Made by a program: the position numbers and the translations under genes. Positions 9,034 to 16,162 of a DNA stretch of 64,000 bases are shown piece by piece. Below the pieces are notes generated by a model that saw only the letters and a program-made list of their open reading frames with translations, was not told where the DNA came from and searched no databases. This DNA comes from Niastella sp. (lineage in GTDB: Bacteria; Bacteroidota; Bacteroidia; Chitinophagales; Chitinophagaceae). Numbering within the stretch: the stretch's first letter is position 1; every line of letters begins with the position of its first letter. The stretch is taken from assembly GCA_016710595.1 (NCBI GenBank), contig JADJVM010000008.1, forward strand, positions 992,001-1,056,000, written 5' to 3'.

Positions 9034-9867
9034 ATGACGATTGTTACCTTTTCTAGCGATACCGGCATGCAGGATTTTATTTCCGGTGCAGCAAAAGGTC
9101 AATTATTGCAAAGCAATCCCAATTTAAATATTGTTGACCTTACACATAATCTTTCACCATTTAATTATCCGCAGGCAGCATATATCTGTAAAAATTCAAT
9201 AAAACATTTTCCAGAAGGTAGTTTTCATTTGATTTTAATTAATCTTTTTGACGAAAAACCAGAACACCTGTTACTTGCCGAACATAATGGAAGATATTTT
9301 TGTTGCCCCGATAATGGTTTCATAACGATGGTACTCGAAGAACTACCCACACAGGTAGTTTCGCTTTCTTTAGGCAAAACACAACAAAAAAATGCATTGT
9401 ATTGTGTACAGGTATTTTCTAATGCCATGAATAAAATTTTACAAGGAGCCAGCCTTCCAGATGTAGGTGACCCAAATGTTTCGATAGTAGTAAAAAATTC
9501 ATTGCGGCCACTGCTTGGTAAAAACTGGATAGAAGGGCAAATAATTTTTATTGATAACTTTGAAAATGTTACCGTGAACATCACCAAAGAAGATTTTGAA
9601 GAACAAAGAAAAGGAAGGAGCTTTAGTATTGTTTTTAAAAGAGATGAAGTAATAGATAAAATTAGTGAAACCTATGCAGATGTAGCCGATGGCGAAAAGT
9701 TAGCCTTATTTAACTCTGCAGGATATTTGGAAATTGCCATTAATAAAGGCAATGCCGCCAGTTTATTTGGCTTGCAACGGTATTCTGAAAGACAACAGGA
9801 AACCATGCAGATACTGGTAAATAACAATAAAATGGTATATCAAACCGTAAAAATTCATTTTCAATAA
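9034..9867 (+). CDS. SAM hydroxide adenosyltransferase (DUF62) family protein, divergent
   Basis: 277 residues with the two-domain layout of the fluorinase/chlorinase/SAM-hydrolase family: N-terminal VTFSSDTGMQDF (corresponding to TDFG..D), VDLTHNLSPFN near residue 34, PDNGFITMVLEE near 92, and a C-terminal beta barrel with GQIIFIDNFENVTVNI. Classical members split SAM into adenosine and methionine with an Asp-Arg-His triad, with Asp and Arg in a DPGVG-x-x-RR segment. Here that segment reads FDEKPEHL, so the Arg is not apparent. This variant looks typical of Bacteroidota, so activity should not be assumed. Confidence 0.75.
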   Translation: MTIVTFSSDTGMQDFISGAAKGQLLQSNPNLNIVDLTHNLSPFNYPQAAYICKNSIKHFPEGSFHLILINLFDEKPEHLLLAEHNGRYFCCPDNGFITMVLEELPTQVVSLSLGKTQQKNALYCVQVFSNAMNKILQGASLPDVGDPNVSIVVKNSLRPLLGKNWIEGQIIFIDNFENVTVNITKEDFEEQRKGRSFSIVFKRDEVIDKISETYADVADGEKLALFNSAGYLEIAINKGNAASLFGLQRYSERQQETMQILVNNNKMVYQTVKIHFQ

Positions 9868-9886
9868 ACCATTCAAAAATTAAATT

Positions 9887-10714
9887 ATGAAAAAATTATT
9901 ATTGATGTCGGCTGTGTGTATCGCTACTGCCGGGTGGGCACAGATAAAAATGCCGGCACCCTCGCCTACCCAAACCCTCAAGCAGGATTTTGCATTAAGT
10001 TCGATAGAAGTTACTTATAGCCGCCCTGCCACCAGGGGCCGCAAAGTAATGGGAGATTTAGTACCCTATAATAAATTATGGCGTACAGGCGCCAATGCCG
10101 CTACGCTCATAAAGTTTAATGATGATGTAATGATCAAAGGCAAAAAAATTGATAGTGGATCTTATGTGATATACACGATTCCACATGAAGAAAGCTGGGA
10201 TATTATATTAAATAAGGGCCTTAAAAACTGGGGATCCAGTGGTTACACCGATTCATTGGATGTGGCCCGTTTTACTGTAGAATCAAAAAAAATAAAACCT
10301 ACGGTTGAAAATTTCACTATCCAATTTAATAATATCACAGCATCATCTTGCGAACTGCAATTAAGCTGGGAAAACACAATGGTTAGTTTGCCCATCATGG
10401 CACAGATAAATGACCGTATCCGCAGCCAGATAGACGCCGCATTACAAACTGATAAAAAACCATATTGGCAGGCAGCACAATTTTATAACGAATACGAAAA
10501 AAATGAAAAGAAAGCACTCGAATATATAACTGAAGCAACCAAACAAAACCCTGGCGCATACTGGGTTTGGTTATATAAAGCTAAAATTGAAAACTCAATG
10601 GGCGATAAAGCAGCGGCAATGGCCAGTTCAAAAAAATCACTTGAATTAGCAAAAGAAGATAAAAATGACGATTATATAAAAATGAATGAAGAATTACAAA
10701 GTAAATTAAAGTAA
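9887..10714 (+). CDS. DUF2911 domain protein with C-terminal TPR-like region, exported
   Basis: 275 residues with a signal peptide ending at AGWAQ. The DUF2911 domain (about 25-170) is clear from YSRPATRGRKVMGDLVPYNKLWRTGANAATLI and IKGKKIDSGSYVIYTIP. The last 90 residues contain paired helices (AAQFYNEYEKNEKKALEYITEA and a following YWVWLYKAKIENSMGDK unit) that look like TPRs. The family is common in Bacteroidota and has no established function. A strong terminator follows. Confidence 0.8.
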   Translation: MKKLLLMSAVCIATAGWAQIKMPAPSPTQTLKQDFALSSIEVTYSRPATRGRKVMGDLVPYNKLWRTGANAATLIKFNDDVMIKGKKIDSGSYVIYTIPHEESWDIILNKGLKNWGSSGYTDSLDVARFTVESKKIKPTVENFTIQFNNITASSCELQLSWENTMVSLPIMAQINDRIRSQIDAALQTDKKPYWQAAQFYNEYEKNEKKALEYITEATKQNPGAYWVWLYKAKIENSMGDKAAAMASSKKSLELAKEDKNDDYIKMNEELQSKLK

Positions 10715-10730
10715 TAACAAGATATCAAAT

Positions 10731-10764
10731 AAAAAATGCCGCATATTGTATGTGGCATTTTTTA
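10731..10764 (+). terminator. Rho-independent terminator after DUF2911 gene
   Basis: Nearly perfect hairpin AAAAATGCCGCATA / TATGTGGCATTTTT with a three-base loop and T tract. The A/T flanks would let it work in both directions. Confidence 0.8.
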
Positions 10765-11014
10765 TTAGTTCAAGTTTTTGATTTGCCTGTTTCCTGAATT
10801 CCTCAGCATAAAAAAAGCCAAAAAAACAATCCTTTTTATTTGGATGATTTAATTGTTTAACCAGCACCCTTATCCTAATGGAACAGTTTGAAAAAAAGGA
10901 GATGATATGCCTTCTGAATAAAGAATTGCAAACTCCTGCACCTCAGCCTTATGGCAAAATATTATAACAGGTTCCTTATTTTAAAAAATTAATGGCAAAT
11001 AGAAAAAAATCAAT
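10765..11014. other. Intergenic region before the efflux operon
   Basis: About 250 bases between the DUF2911 terminator and the operon promoter. Short frames are interrupted on both strands and no RNA-like structure stood out. It looks like spacer or decayed coding sequence. Confidence 0.4.
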
Positions 11015-11041
11015 TACATTTGTAAGTGAATATTTACTTAC
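11015..11041 (+). promoter_or_regulatory. Promoter -7 box overlapped by a TetR-type operator
   Basis: TACATTTG (11015-11022) matches the TAnnTTTG -7 box. Immediately overlapping it is the inverted repeat GTAAGT-N8-ACTTAC (11022-11041), followed by another TTAC. The size and placement suit a TetR dimer that would block transcription start. The TetR gene is the third gene of the operon, so autorepression is the simplest reading. Confidence 0.55.
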
Positions 11042-11061
11042 TTACATAAAATATAAATCAA

Positions 11062-11478
11062 ATGGAAGGTAAAAAAAACATTGCGACAGGCTTTCTTATC
11101 ATGGGCCTTTTTATGGCTTATGGCTTTTTGTTAATCTATCTTCGTGATTTTGCACCTGGCAAGGAAGAATGGATAAATTCTTATGGAGCCGGGAAACATT
11201 TTGAAAGCAGGCTTGCCCACGTACATGGTAACCTGTTTGCATTCTTAAATATTCTCATTGGCTATCTGCTGCTACAATTCAAAGACAAACTTCAACATGC
11301 AAAAATAATTTCCTGGCTGGCATTGGCTGGGCTGCTAATGCCCATTGGAATTTTATCTGAAGTTTATTTTGGACTGCCACCGGCCCTGGTTTTAATTGGA
11401 GCAATCGCAATGACAGTTTCAGTAGTGTGGCTCGGTATGGCCTTCTTTAAAATGAAAAATATTAATTTAAACAAGTAA
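11062..11478 (+). CDS. Four-helix integral membrane protein, unknown function
   Basis: 138 residues with four hydrophobic segments (about 8-28, 55-72, 83-103, 108-130). Conserved-looking polar features are HFESRLAHVHGNLFAF, with three histidines, and the SYGAGKHFE loop. The histidine-rich helix start recalls haem- or quinone-handling membrane proteins, but no family is recognised. It is the first gene of the TetR-controlled operon and lies 12 bases before dps. Confidence 0.55.
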   Translation: MEGKKNIATGFLIMGLFMAYGFLLIYLRDFAPGKEEWINSYGAGKHFESRLAHVHGNLFAFLNILIGYLLLQFKDKLQHAKIISWLALAGLLMPIGILSEVYFGLPPALVLIGAIAMTVSVVWLGMAFFKMKNINLNK

Positions 11479-11490
11479 AATATACTTATC

Positions 11491-11964
11491 ATGGAAAAAA
11501 CAAATCTAATCGGGCTACCACAAGATAAAGCCAAAAAGTTAGCAGAAAAATTAAATGAATTACTGGCTGATTATTCAATTTTTTATCAGAATACAAGAGG
11601 TTATCATTGGAATATAAAAGGTGAGAAATTCTTTGAATTGCATTTAAAATTTGAAGAATTATACAATGACCTGTTGTTAAAAATAGATGAAATAGCGGAG
11701 CGGATATTAACCCTGGGACACACACCGGGAAATAATTATTCCGATTATTTTAAAATCTCTTCTATTAAAGAAAGCAAAAATGTTTCAGATGGTATTGGTG
11801 CAGTGGAGCAAATTCTGAATGCTTTTAAAACGGTTATCGTAAAGCAAAGAGAGATTCTTACGATGGCCGGTGATGCACATGATGAAGGAACAATTGCATT
11901 GATGAGTGACTATATACGGTTCCAGGAAAAACAGGTATGGATGTATTCTTCATTCTTAAAATAA
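11491..11964 (+). CDS. dps: Dps-family DNA-binding/ferritin-like protein
   Basis: 157 residues with the Dps four-helix bundle. The intersubunit ferroxidase residues are visible: His in RGYHWNIKG near residue 39, and Asp and Glu in LLLKIDEIAERI near 66-70. Dps dodecamers oxidise Fe2+ with peroxide, store iron and protect DNA. It is unusual to find it inside an RND efflux operon just ahead of the TetR gene; this suggests that the inducing signal is an oxidative or redox-cycling stress. Length is normal for the family. Confidence 0.85.
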   Translation: MEKTNLIGLPQDKAKKLAEKLNELLADYSIFYQNTRGYHWNIKGEKFFELHLKFEELYNDLLLKIDEIAERILTLGHTPGNNYSDYFKISSIKESKNVSDGIGAVEQILNAFKTVIVKQREILTMAGDAHDEGTIALMSDYIRFQEKQVWMYSSFLK

Positions 11965-11977
11965 TAAAAGTATAGAA

Positions 11978-12583
11978 ATGATGAGAAATGAATTTACTGA
12001 CAGGCAGATAGAAATAATGGAGTTGGCCTCGCTAATTATAGACAGGGATGGCATACAGGAACTGACGATAAAAAATCTTGCTGCAGAAATAAATCTTTCA
12101 GAAGCGGCTTTGTACCGTCATTTTAAAAGTAAAAGTGAAATCATGCTGGGCCTTTTAGATTATTTTATGTTGGAAATGAAAGACAGAGTAACCACCATAG
12201 CAGCGAAAGAGGGAAGAACAGCTTCCCAGTTATTGAAAGATATTTTTACATCACAATTAAAAATATTTGCTCAAAAGCCGGCTATTGTTAGTGTGATTTT
12301 TTCTGAAGGAATTTTTCAGTTTAATAAAGAACTCATGAAAAAAATATCGGCCATGATGGAAATGATGCAAGGCCAAATTGATGCCATTGTGAAGAGAGGC
12401 CAGCAAGAAGGAAGTTTTCGTGACTTTGTGGGGCCTTCTACAGTGTCCACAATTATTATGGGTAGCATGCGGATGGCGGTGATGAAATGGAAAGTATTTG
12501 GCCGTAATTCTGATTTGGTGAAAGATGGAACGAAGGTACTGAACGGAGTGTTGAAGATGATCGAAAAATCAAATGAGAATTAA
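11978..12583 (+). CDS. TetR/AcrR-family transcriptional regulator
   Basis: 201 residues. The N-terminal helix-turn-helix is typical: DRQIEIMELASLIIDRDG followed by LTIKNLAAEINLSEAALYRHFKSKSEI (about residues 8-55). The C-terminal two thirds form the helical ligand-binding and dimer domain. It is likely the local repressor of the efflux operon through the palindrome at 11022-11041. The stop codon lies inside a copy of the AT-rich gene-end repeat (12575-12609). Met2 is an alternative start. Confidence 0.88.
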   Translation: MMRNEFTDRQIEIMELASLIIDRDGIQELTIKNLAAEINLSEAALYRHFKSKSEIMLGLLDYFMLEMKDRVTTIAAKEGRTASQLLKDIFTSQLKIFAQKPAIVSVIFSEGIFQFNKELMKKISAMMEMMQGQIDAIVKRGQQEGSFRDFVGPSTVSTIIMGSMRMAVMKWKVFGRNSDLVKDGTKVLNGVLKMIEKSNEN

Positions 12584-12609
12584 GAATTAAGAATTAAAAA
12601 TTACGAATG
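12575..12609 (+). repeat. AT-rich gene-end repeat, copy 1
   Basis: Tandem AGAATTA units merging into AAAAATTACGAAT. It contains the last codons and stop of the TetR gene and runs up to the start of the DUF3365 gene. Same family as the repeats at 14611, 15712, 16123 and 19227. Confidence 0.75.
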
Positions 12610-13224
12610 ATGAAAAACAAATTGAAAATATTATTTAGAATTGCTTTTTTATTCATGGTATTTTTTTATGCATGCAACTCAAACAATCAAAATGAAACAC
12701 CGAAAGAATCCGTAAATATGGTGGAACAACCACAATTTGATTATTTATCAGAAGGTAAAAAAATAGCCGGGGAAGCCCAGAGTGTCTTGGGAAAAAATCT
12801 GATGAATGCCATTAACAGCAAAGGAACAAAATATGCCGTTGAGTTCTGTAATATTGAAGCTATACCAATTACAGACAGTATGGCAAAAGTTTTAGGAGCT
12901 TCTGTAAAAAGGGTAACCGACAAACCCCGTAATCCCAATAACCTCGGCAATGAAACAGAACTTTCTTACATCAACAGGATGAAAGCCGACATACAGAATG
13001 GTGAAACCGCCAAACCATTGATGGCCGAAATCAATGGTAAAATGATAGGATATTATCCTATCGTCACCAACGCCATGTGTTTAAAATGTCACGGCGATAA
13101 AGATGTAACGATAGAGCCGGAAACCTACAAGAAAATTAAAATGCTGTATCCTTCAGACAAAGCAACCGGTTATGCTGCAAATGAGCTGAGAGGGATGTGG
13201 GTGGTGGAAATGAAAAAAAAGTAA
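12607..13224 (+). CDS. DUF3365 (Tll0287-like) haem-binding lipoprotein
   Basis: 205 residues. A short signal with the lipobox FYAC places it as a lipoprotein. The DUF3365 domain covers most of the rest (ALNAINSKG-type helix, VEFCNIEAIPITDSMAK, RVTDKPRNPNN). A single c-type haem motif CLKCH (Cys158, Cys161, His162) precedes the C-terminal strand LRGMWVVEM. Tll0287-like domains are PAS-related haem sensors or electron carriers. Its place between the TetR gene and tolC suggests periplasmic redox or gas sensing tied to the pump; this is inference. Confidence 0.82.
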   Translation: MMKNKLKILFRIAFLFMVFFYACNSNNQNETPKESVNMVEQPQFDYLSEGKKIAGEAQSVLGKNLMNAINSKGTKYAVEFCNIEAIPITDSMAKVLGASVKRVTDKPRNPNNLGNETELSYINRMKADIQNGETAKPLMAEINGKMIGYYPIVTNAMCLKCHGDKDVTIEPETYKKIKMLYPSDKATGYAANELRGMWVVEMKKK

Positions 13225-13288
13225 AAGTAATGATACATATTAAATCACCATTGGCAGGGTCTTATTAAATCAAAAAAATTTATAAATA

Positions 13289-14620
13289 ATGTTAGTAAGC
13301 GCTCACTATAGAAAATCAAAAATCCTCTTATTACTTCTTTTACTGATAGGAATCAGCCAGATTTCATCTGCCCAGATTTGGACTTTGAAGCAATGTATTG
13401 ATTCTGCCCAGGTCCATAACAAGAACTTACAGATACAAAGAAATAATATAGAGATAGGAAATCAAAAACAGCAAGAAGCAAAAGGGAATTTATTACCCAA
13501 ATTAAATGCGAATACCGATTACAAATATTTCACCAATCTACCTTACCAATTCATGCCGCTGTCATTGTTTGGAGGTCCGGAAGGAAAATATAAAGAAGCT
13601 CAGTTTGGCGTACCTCATAATATTAATGCAAATCTACAGCTCACGCTTCCTTTATATAACCCGCAAATAAAAGCTGCCATTCAATCAACTGAAATTGCTA
13701 CTGAGTTAACAAAACTGCAATTAAAAAAATCAGAAGAACAGATCTATTTTGAGATTTCCAACCTGTATTATAATGCACAGATTCTAAACCGACAGATTTT
13801 ATTTGTTGACAGCAACCTGGTAAACGCAAATCGCCTGTTGCGCACGATGCAAATACTTAAAGAGCAATTAATGGCCAAAGGAACAGATGTCAATAAGGTG
13901 GCGCTCCAGGTTGATCAATTAAATACGCAAAAAGCAATTATTGAAAGCAAACAGGAGCAGGTGATGCAGGCGCTTAAATTTTCAATGGGTATTTCACCTG
14001 ATAGAGAAATGGAAATATCAAATGATATTAGCTATCAGATTGACGGGAGTTATACAAGGATACCCTCTCTTGATTTTCAAATTGCTGCCACGCAAAATCG
14101 TCTGCTTAATAATGAGTTGAGCACTTTGAAAAAATCATCCTTGCCCACCATTGCGCTATTCGGCACCTATGGTGTCAATGGTTTTGGGTATGATAAAAAA
14201 CCGGATAATTTTTTAAAGTTTCATCCTATCGGTTTTGCTGGCGTTCAATTGAGCTATAATCTTTTTGACGGAAATATTTTACGAAAAAAGCGGGTTCAAA
14301 AGAAGATAGAAATTCAAAATAATGAATTGCAACAGGCGCTGGTAACAGAACAAAATACGATGCAGATTGAGAATGCAATGAATCAAAGAAATACAGCACA
14401 AAAATCTATAGGACTAATTGAGAAGCAGATTAAACAGTCACAATCCATTTATGAACAAACAATCATTCAGCAGAAGGAAGGAGTAGCTTCTTTGAATGAT
14501 GTGCTTGTGGCGGACAATGCTTTACGTGAAGTACAGCAAAGCTATATAGCTGCAATAGTGGATTATTTGAAAGCAGATTTAGAGTTGAAGAAAGTTTCGG
14601 GACAATTAAGAATCAATTAA
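13289..14620 (+). CDS. TolC-family outer-membrane efflux protein
   Basis: 443 residues, signal peptide to about SSAQ, then two OEP repeats rich in long helices (for example QQEAKGNLLPKLNANTDY near 65 and the C-terminal YEQTIIQQKEGVASLNDVL). It forms the trimeric outer-membrane duct for the adaptor and RND pump encoded next. Typical length. The C-terminal codons GQLRIN and the stop merge into an AT-rich gene-end repeat, so the last few residues may be repeat-derived. Confidence 0.88.
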   Translation: MLVSAHYRKSKILLLLLLLIGISQISSAQIWTLKQCIDSAQVHNKNLQIQRNNIEIGNQKQQEAKGNLLPKLNANTDYKYFTNLPYQFMPLSLFGGPEGKYKEAQFGVPHNINANLQLTLPLYNPQIKAAIQSTEIATELTKLQLKKSEEQIYFEISNLYYNAQILNRQILFVDSNLVNANRLLRTMQILKEQLMAKGTDVNKVALQVDQLNTQKAIIESKQEQVMQALKFSMGISPDREMEISNDISYQIDGSYTRIPSLDFQIAATQNRLLNNELSTLKKSSLPTIALFGTYGVNGFGYDKKPDNFLKFHPIGFAGVQLSYNLFDGNILRKKRVQKKIEIQNNELQQALVTEQNTMQIENAMNQRNTAQKSIGLIEKQIKQSQSIYEQTIIQQKEGVASLNDVLVADNALREVQQSYIAAIVDYLKADLELKKVSGQLRIN

Positions 14621-14662
14621 GAATTAAAAATTACGAATTACGAATTAAAAATTACGAATTAA
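14611..14662 (+). repeat. AT-rich gene-end repeat, copy 2
   Basis: Two to three alternating units of AATTAAAAATTACG and AATTACG directly at the 3' end of tolC and reaching to the adaptor gene. Confidence 0.8.
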
Positions 14663-14672
14663 AGTATAAGAA

Positions 14673-15725
14673 ATGAAAAAGATTGTTTACATCCTCGTCA
14701 CGCTGGTAATTTTAGCTGTTGTTGTTTTCCTTTTGAAAAGGAACAAAGAAACGGCTCAAAGTAAGATCTATCATTACGACAAAGAACTGCCTGTAAATGT
14801 ACAGGCCGATACTTTAAAACTTCAGCCAGTTGATGCGCAGCAATATTTTACGGGCGCTTTTGAGCCTGAAAAGGAAGTGAAACTGGGCGCTGAAACACAA
14901 GGGAAAATTCAGGCGATTTTTGTGGACGTGGGCAGCAATGTGAGGAAAGGTCAGCAGTTGATAAAAATAGATGATGCCTTATTAAAGTTACAGCTTCAAT
15001 CCGTATCAGTACAGATAGAAGGGTTAGAAACTGATGTAAAACGCTATACGATTTTAACCAATGCCGATGCCATACAGGGAGTTCAGTTAGAGAAAGCACA
15101 ACTCGGTTTAAAATCAGCGAAAGTTCAACGCAACACCATCCTGGAACAAATTTCCAAAACCAATGTAACAGCACCATTTTCAGGAATTGTGACGATGAAG
15201 TTTGCCGAGGTCGGCGCATTTGCAGCCCCAGCAATGCCGCTACTTCAAATAACTGATATTTCACGTTTGCGCTTTACTATTAGTGTACCTGAAAATGAAT
15301 TGCATTATTTCAATCTCAATCAGAATTACCCGGTAAAGGCAGATGCTTACAGCAATCTTGACTTTTCCGGTAAGACCATATTAATTGGAAGCAAAGGCAA
15401 CCAGGCGAATACTTTCCCTGTTCAATTTTTAATTAATAATTCTCCTGACCTGAAAATAAAATCAGGCATGTTTGGAAAGGTGTTGATTGCAGAACTTCAT
15501 GAAAATGATGGTTTGGTTATTCCCTCATCAGCTATTGTAGGTTCAGATATAGAGCCAAAGGTTTATCTAATTAAAAATAATAAAGCCACACTTCATAGTA
15601 TTTCTATTGCACAGCGATTGCCGGATAAAGTAGTTGTTAAAGAAGGTCTTAATGCAGGAGACATCATTGTTACAGGAGGATTTATCAATTTGTATGAGGG
15701 AGCCTTCGTATCAATTAAAAATTAA
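14673..15725 (+). CDS. RND efflux periplasmic adaptor (membrane fusion protein)
   Basis: 350 residues: an N-terminal membrane anchor (about 4-21), a biotinyl-lipoyl half motif (GKIQAIFVDVGSNVRKGQQL near 79), a helical hairpin (about 105-145), the second lipoyl half (TNVTAPFSGIVTMKFAEVG near 165) and beta-barrel plus membrane-proximal domains. It bridges the inner-membrane RND pump and TolC. The final residues SIKN and the stop lie in the third gene-end repeat. Confidence 0.9.
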   Translation: MKKIVYILVTLVILAVVVFLLKRNKETAQSKIYHYDKELPVNVQADTLKLQPVDAQQYFTGAFEPEKEVKLGAETQGKIQAIFVDVGSNVRKGQQLIKIDDALLKLQLQSVSVQIEGLETDVKRYTILTNADAIQGVQLEKAQLGLKSAKVQRNTILEQISKTNVTAPFSGIVTMKFAEVGAFAAPAMPLLQITDISRLRFTISVPENELHYFNLNQNYPVKADAYSNLDFSGKTILIGSKGNQANTFPVQFLINNSPDLKIKSGMFGKVLIAELHENDGLVIPSSAIVGSDIEPKVYLIKNNKATLHSISIAQRLPDKVVVKEGLNAGDIIVTGGFINLYEGAFVSIKN

Positions 15726-15747
15726 TAATTAAGAATTAAGAATTAAG
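15712..15747 (+). repeat. AT-rich gene-end repeat, copy 3 (left flank of the four-helix-bundle gene)
   Basis: Consists of AATTAAAAATTAAT followed by tandem AATTAAG units. It is opposite in orientation to copy 4 beyond the four-helix-bundle gene. Confidence 0.75.
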
Positions 15748-15775
15748 TCAAATAAAACATCTTAAAAAAACGAAA

Positions 15776-16132
15776 ATGAAAGAGAACATTATTCAACAGA
15801 AAAGTTTCGCATTTGCAATACGAATTGTAAATGCGTTTAAGTACCTGCAATCAGAAAAAAGGGAGTACATCCTTTCAAAACAACTTATTCGTAGTGGTAC
15901 GAGTATTGGTGCTAATGTAGAAGAAGCTATTGGCGGACAATCAAAAAAGGATTTTATCGCAAAAATTTCTATCGCATATAAGGAAGCCAGAGAAACCAAA
16001 TATTGGCTTCGCCTGCTGGAAGCAACAAATAGTTTAGATGAAAGAGAGGCAAAAGAATTACTTAATGACACAGAGGAGCTTTGCAAAATTCTTTCCTCAA
16101 TTTTAGTTTCATCCAAGCAAAGCAATTCTTAA
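15776..16132 (+). CDS. Four-helix-bundle protein (S23/23S rRNA intervening-sequence family)
   Basis: 118 residues; the signature of this family is plain: QKSFAFAIRIVNAFKYLQ, QLIRSGTSIGANVEEAIGG and SIAYKEARETKYWLRLLEA. Homologues were first found in intervening sequences of 23S rRNA genes and relatives include the Avd accessory proteins of diversity-generating retroelements, but no reverse transcriptase or template repeat is present. It sits between the adaptor and the pump gene of the efflux operon and is bounded by repeats in inverted orientation, so it looks like a passenger inserted into the operon. Molecular role unknown. Confidence 0.85.
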   Translation: MKENIIQQKSFAFAIRIVNAFKYLQSEKREYILSKQLIRSGTSIGANVEEAIGGQSKKDFIAKISIAYKEARETKYWLRLLEATNSLDEREAKELLNDTEELCKILSSILVSSKQSNS

Positions 16133-16155
16133 TTCTTCATTTTTAATTCTTCATT
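16123..16155 (-). repeat. AT-rich gene-end repeat, copy 4 (inverted)
   Basis: On the plus strand it reads AATTCTT and TTTTTAATTCTTC units, the reverse complement of copies 1 to 3. It covers the stop codon of the four-helix-bundle gene and the start region of the RND gene. Confidence 0.75.
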
Positions 16156-16162
16156 GACCATC

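Noticed and set aside
15776..16132. Diversity-generating retroelement, because the four-helix-bundle protein resembles Avd
   Set aside because: No reverse transcriptase, template/variable repeat pair or variable C-type-lectin target is present nearby.
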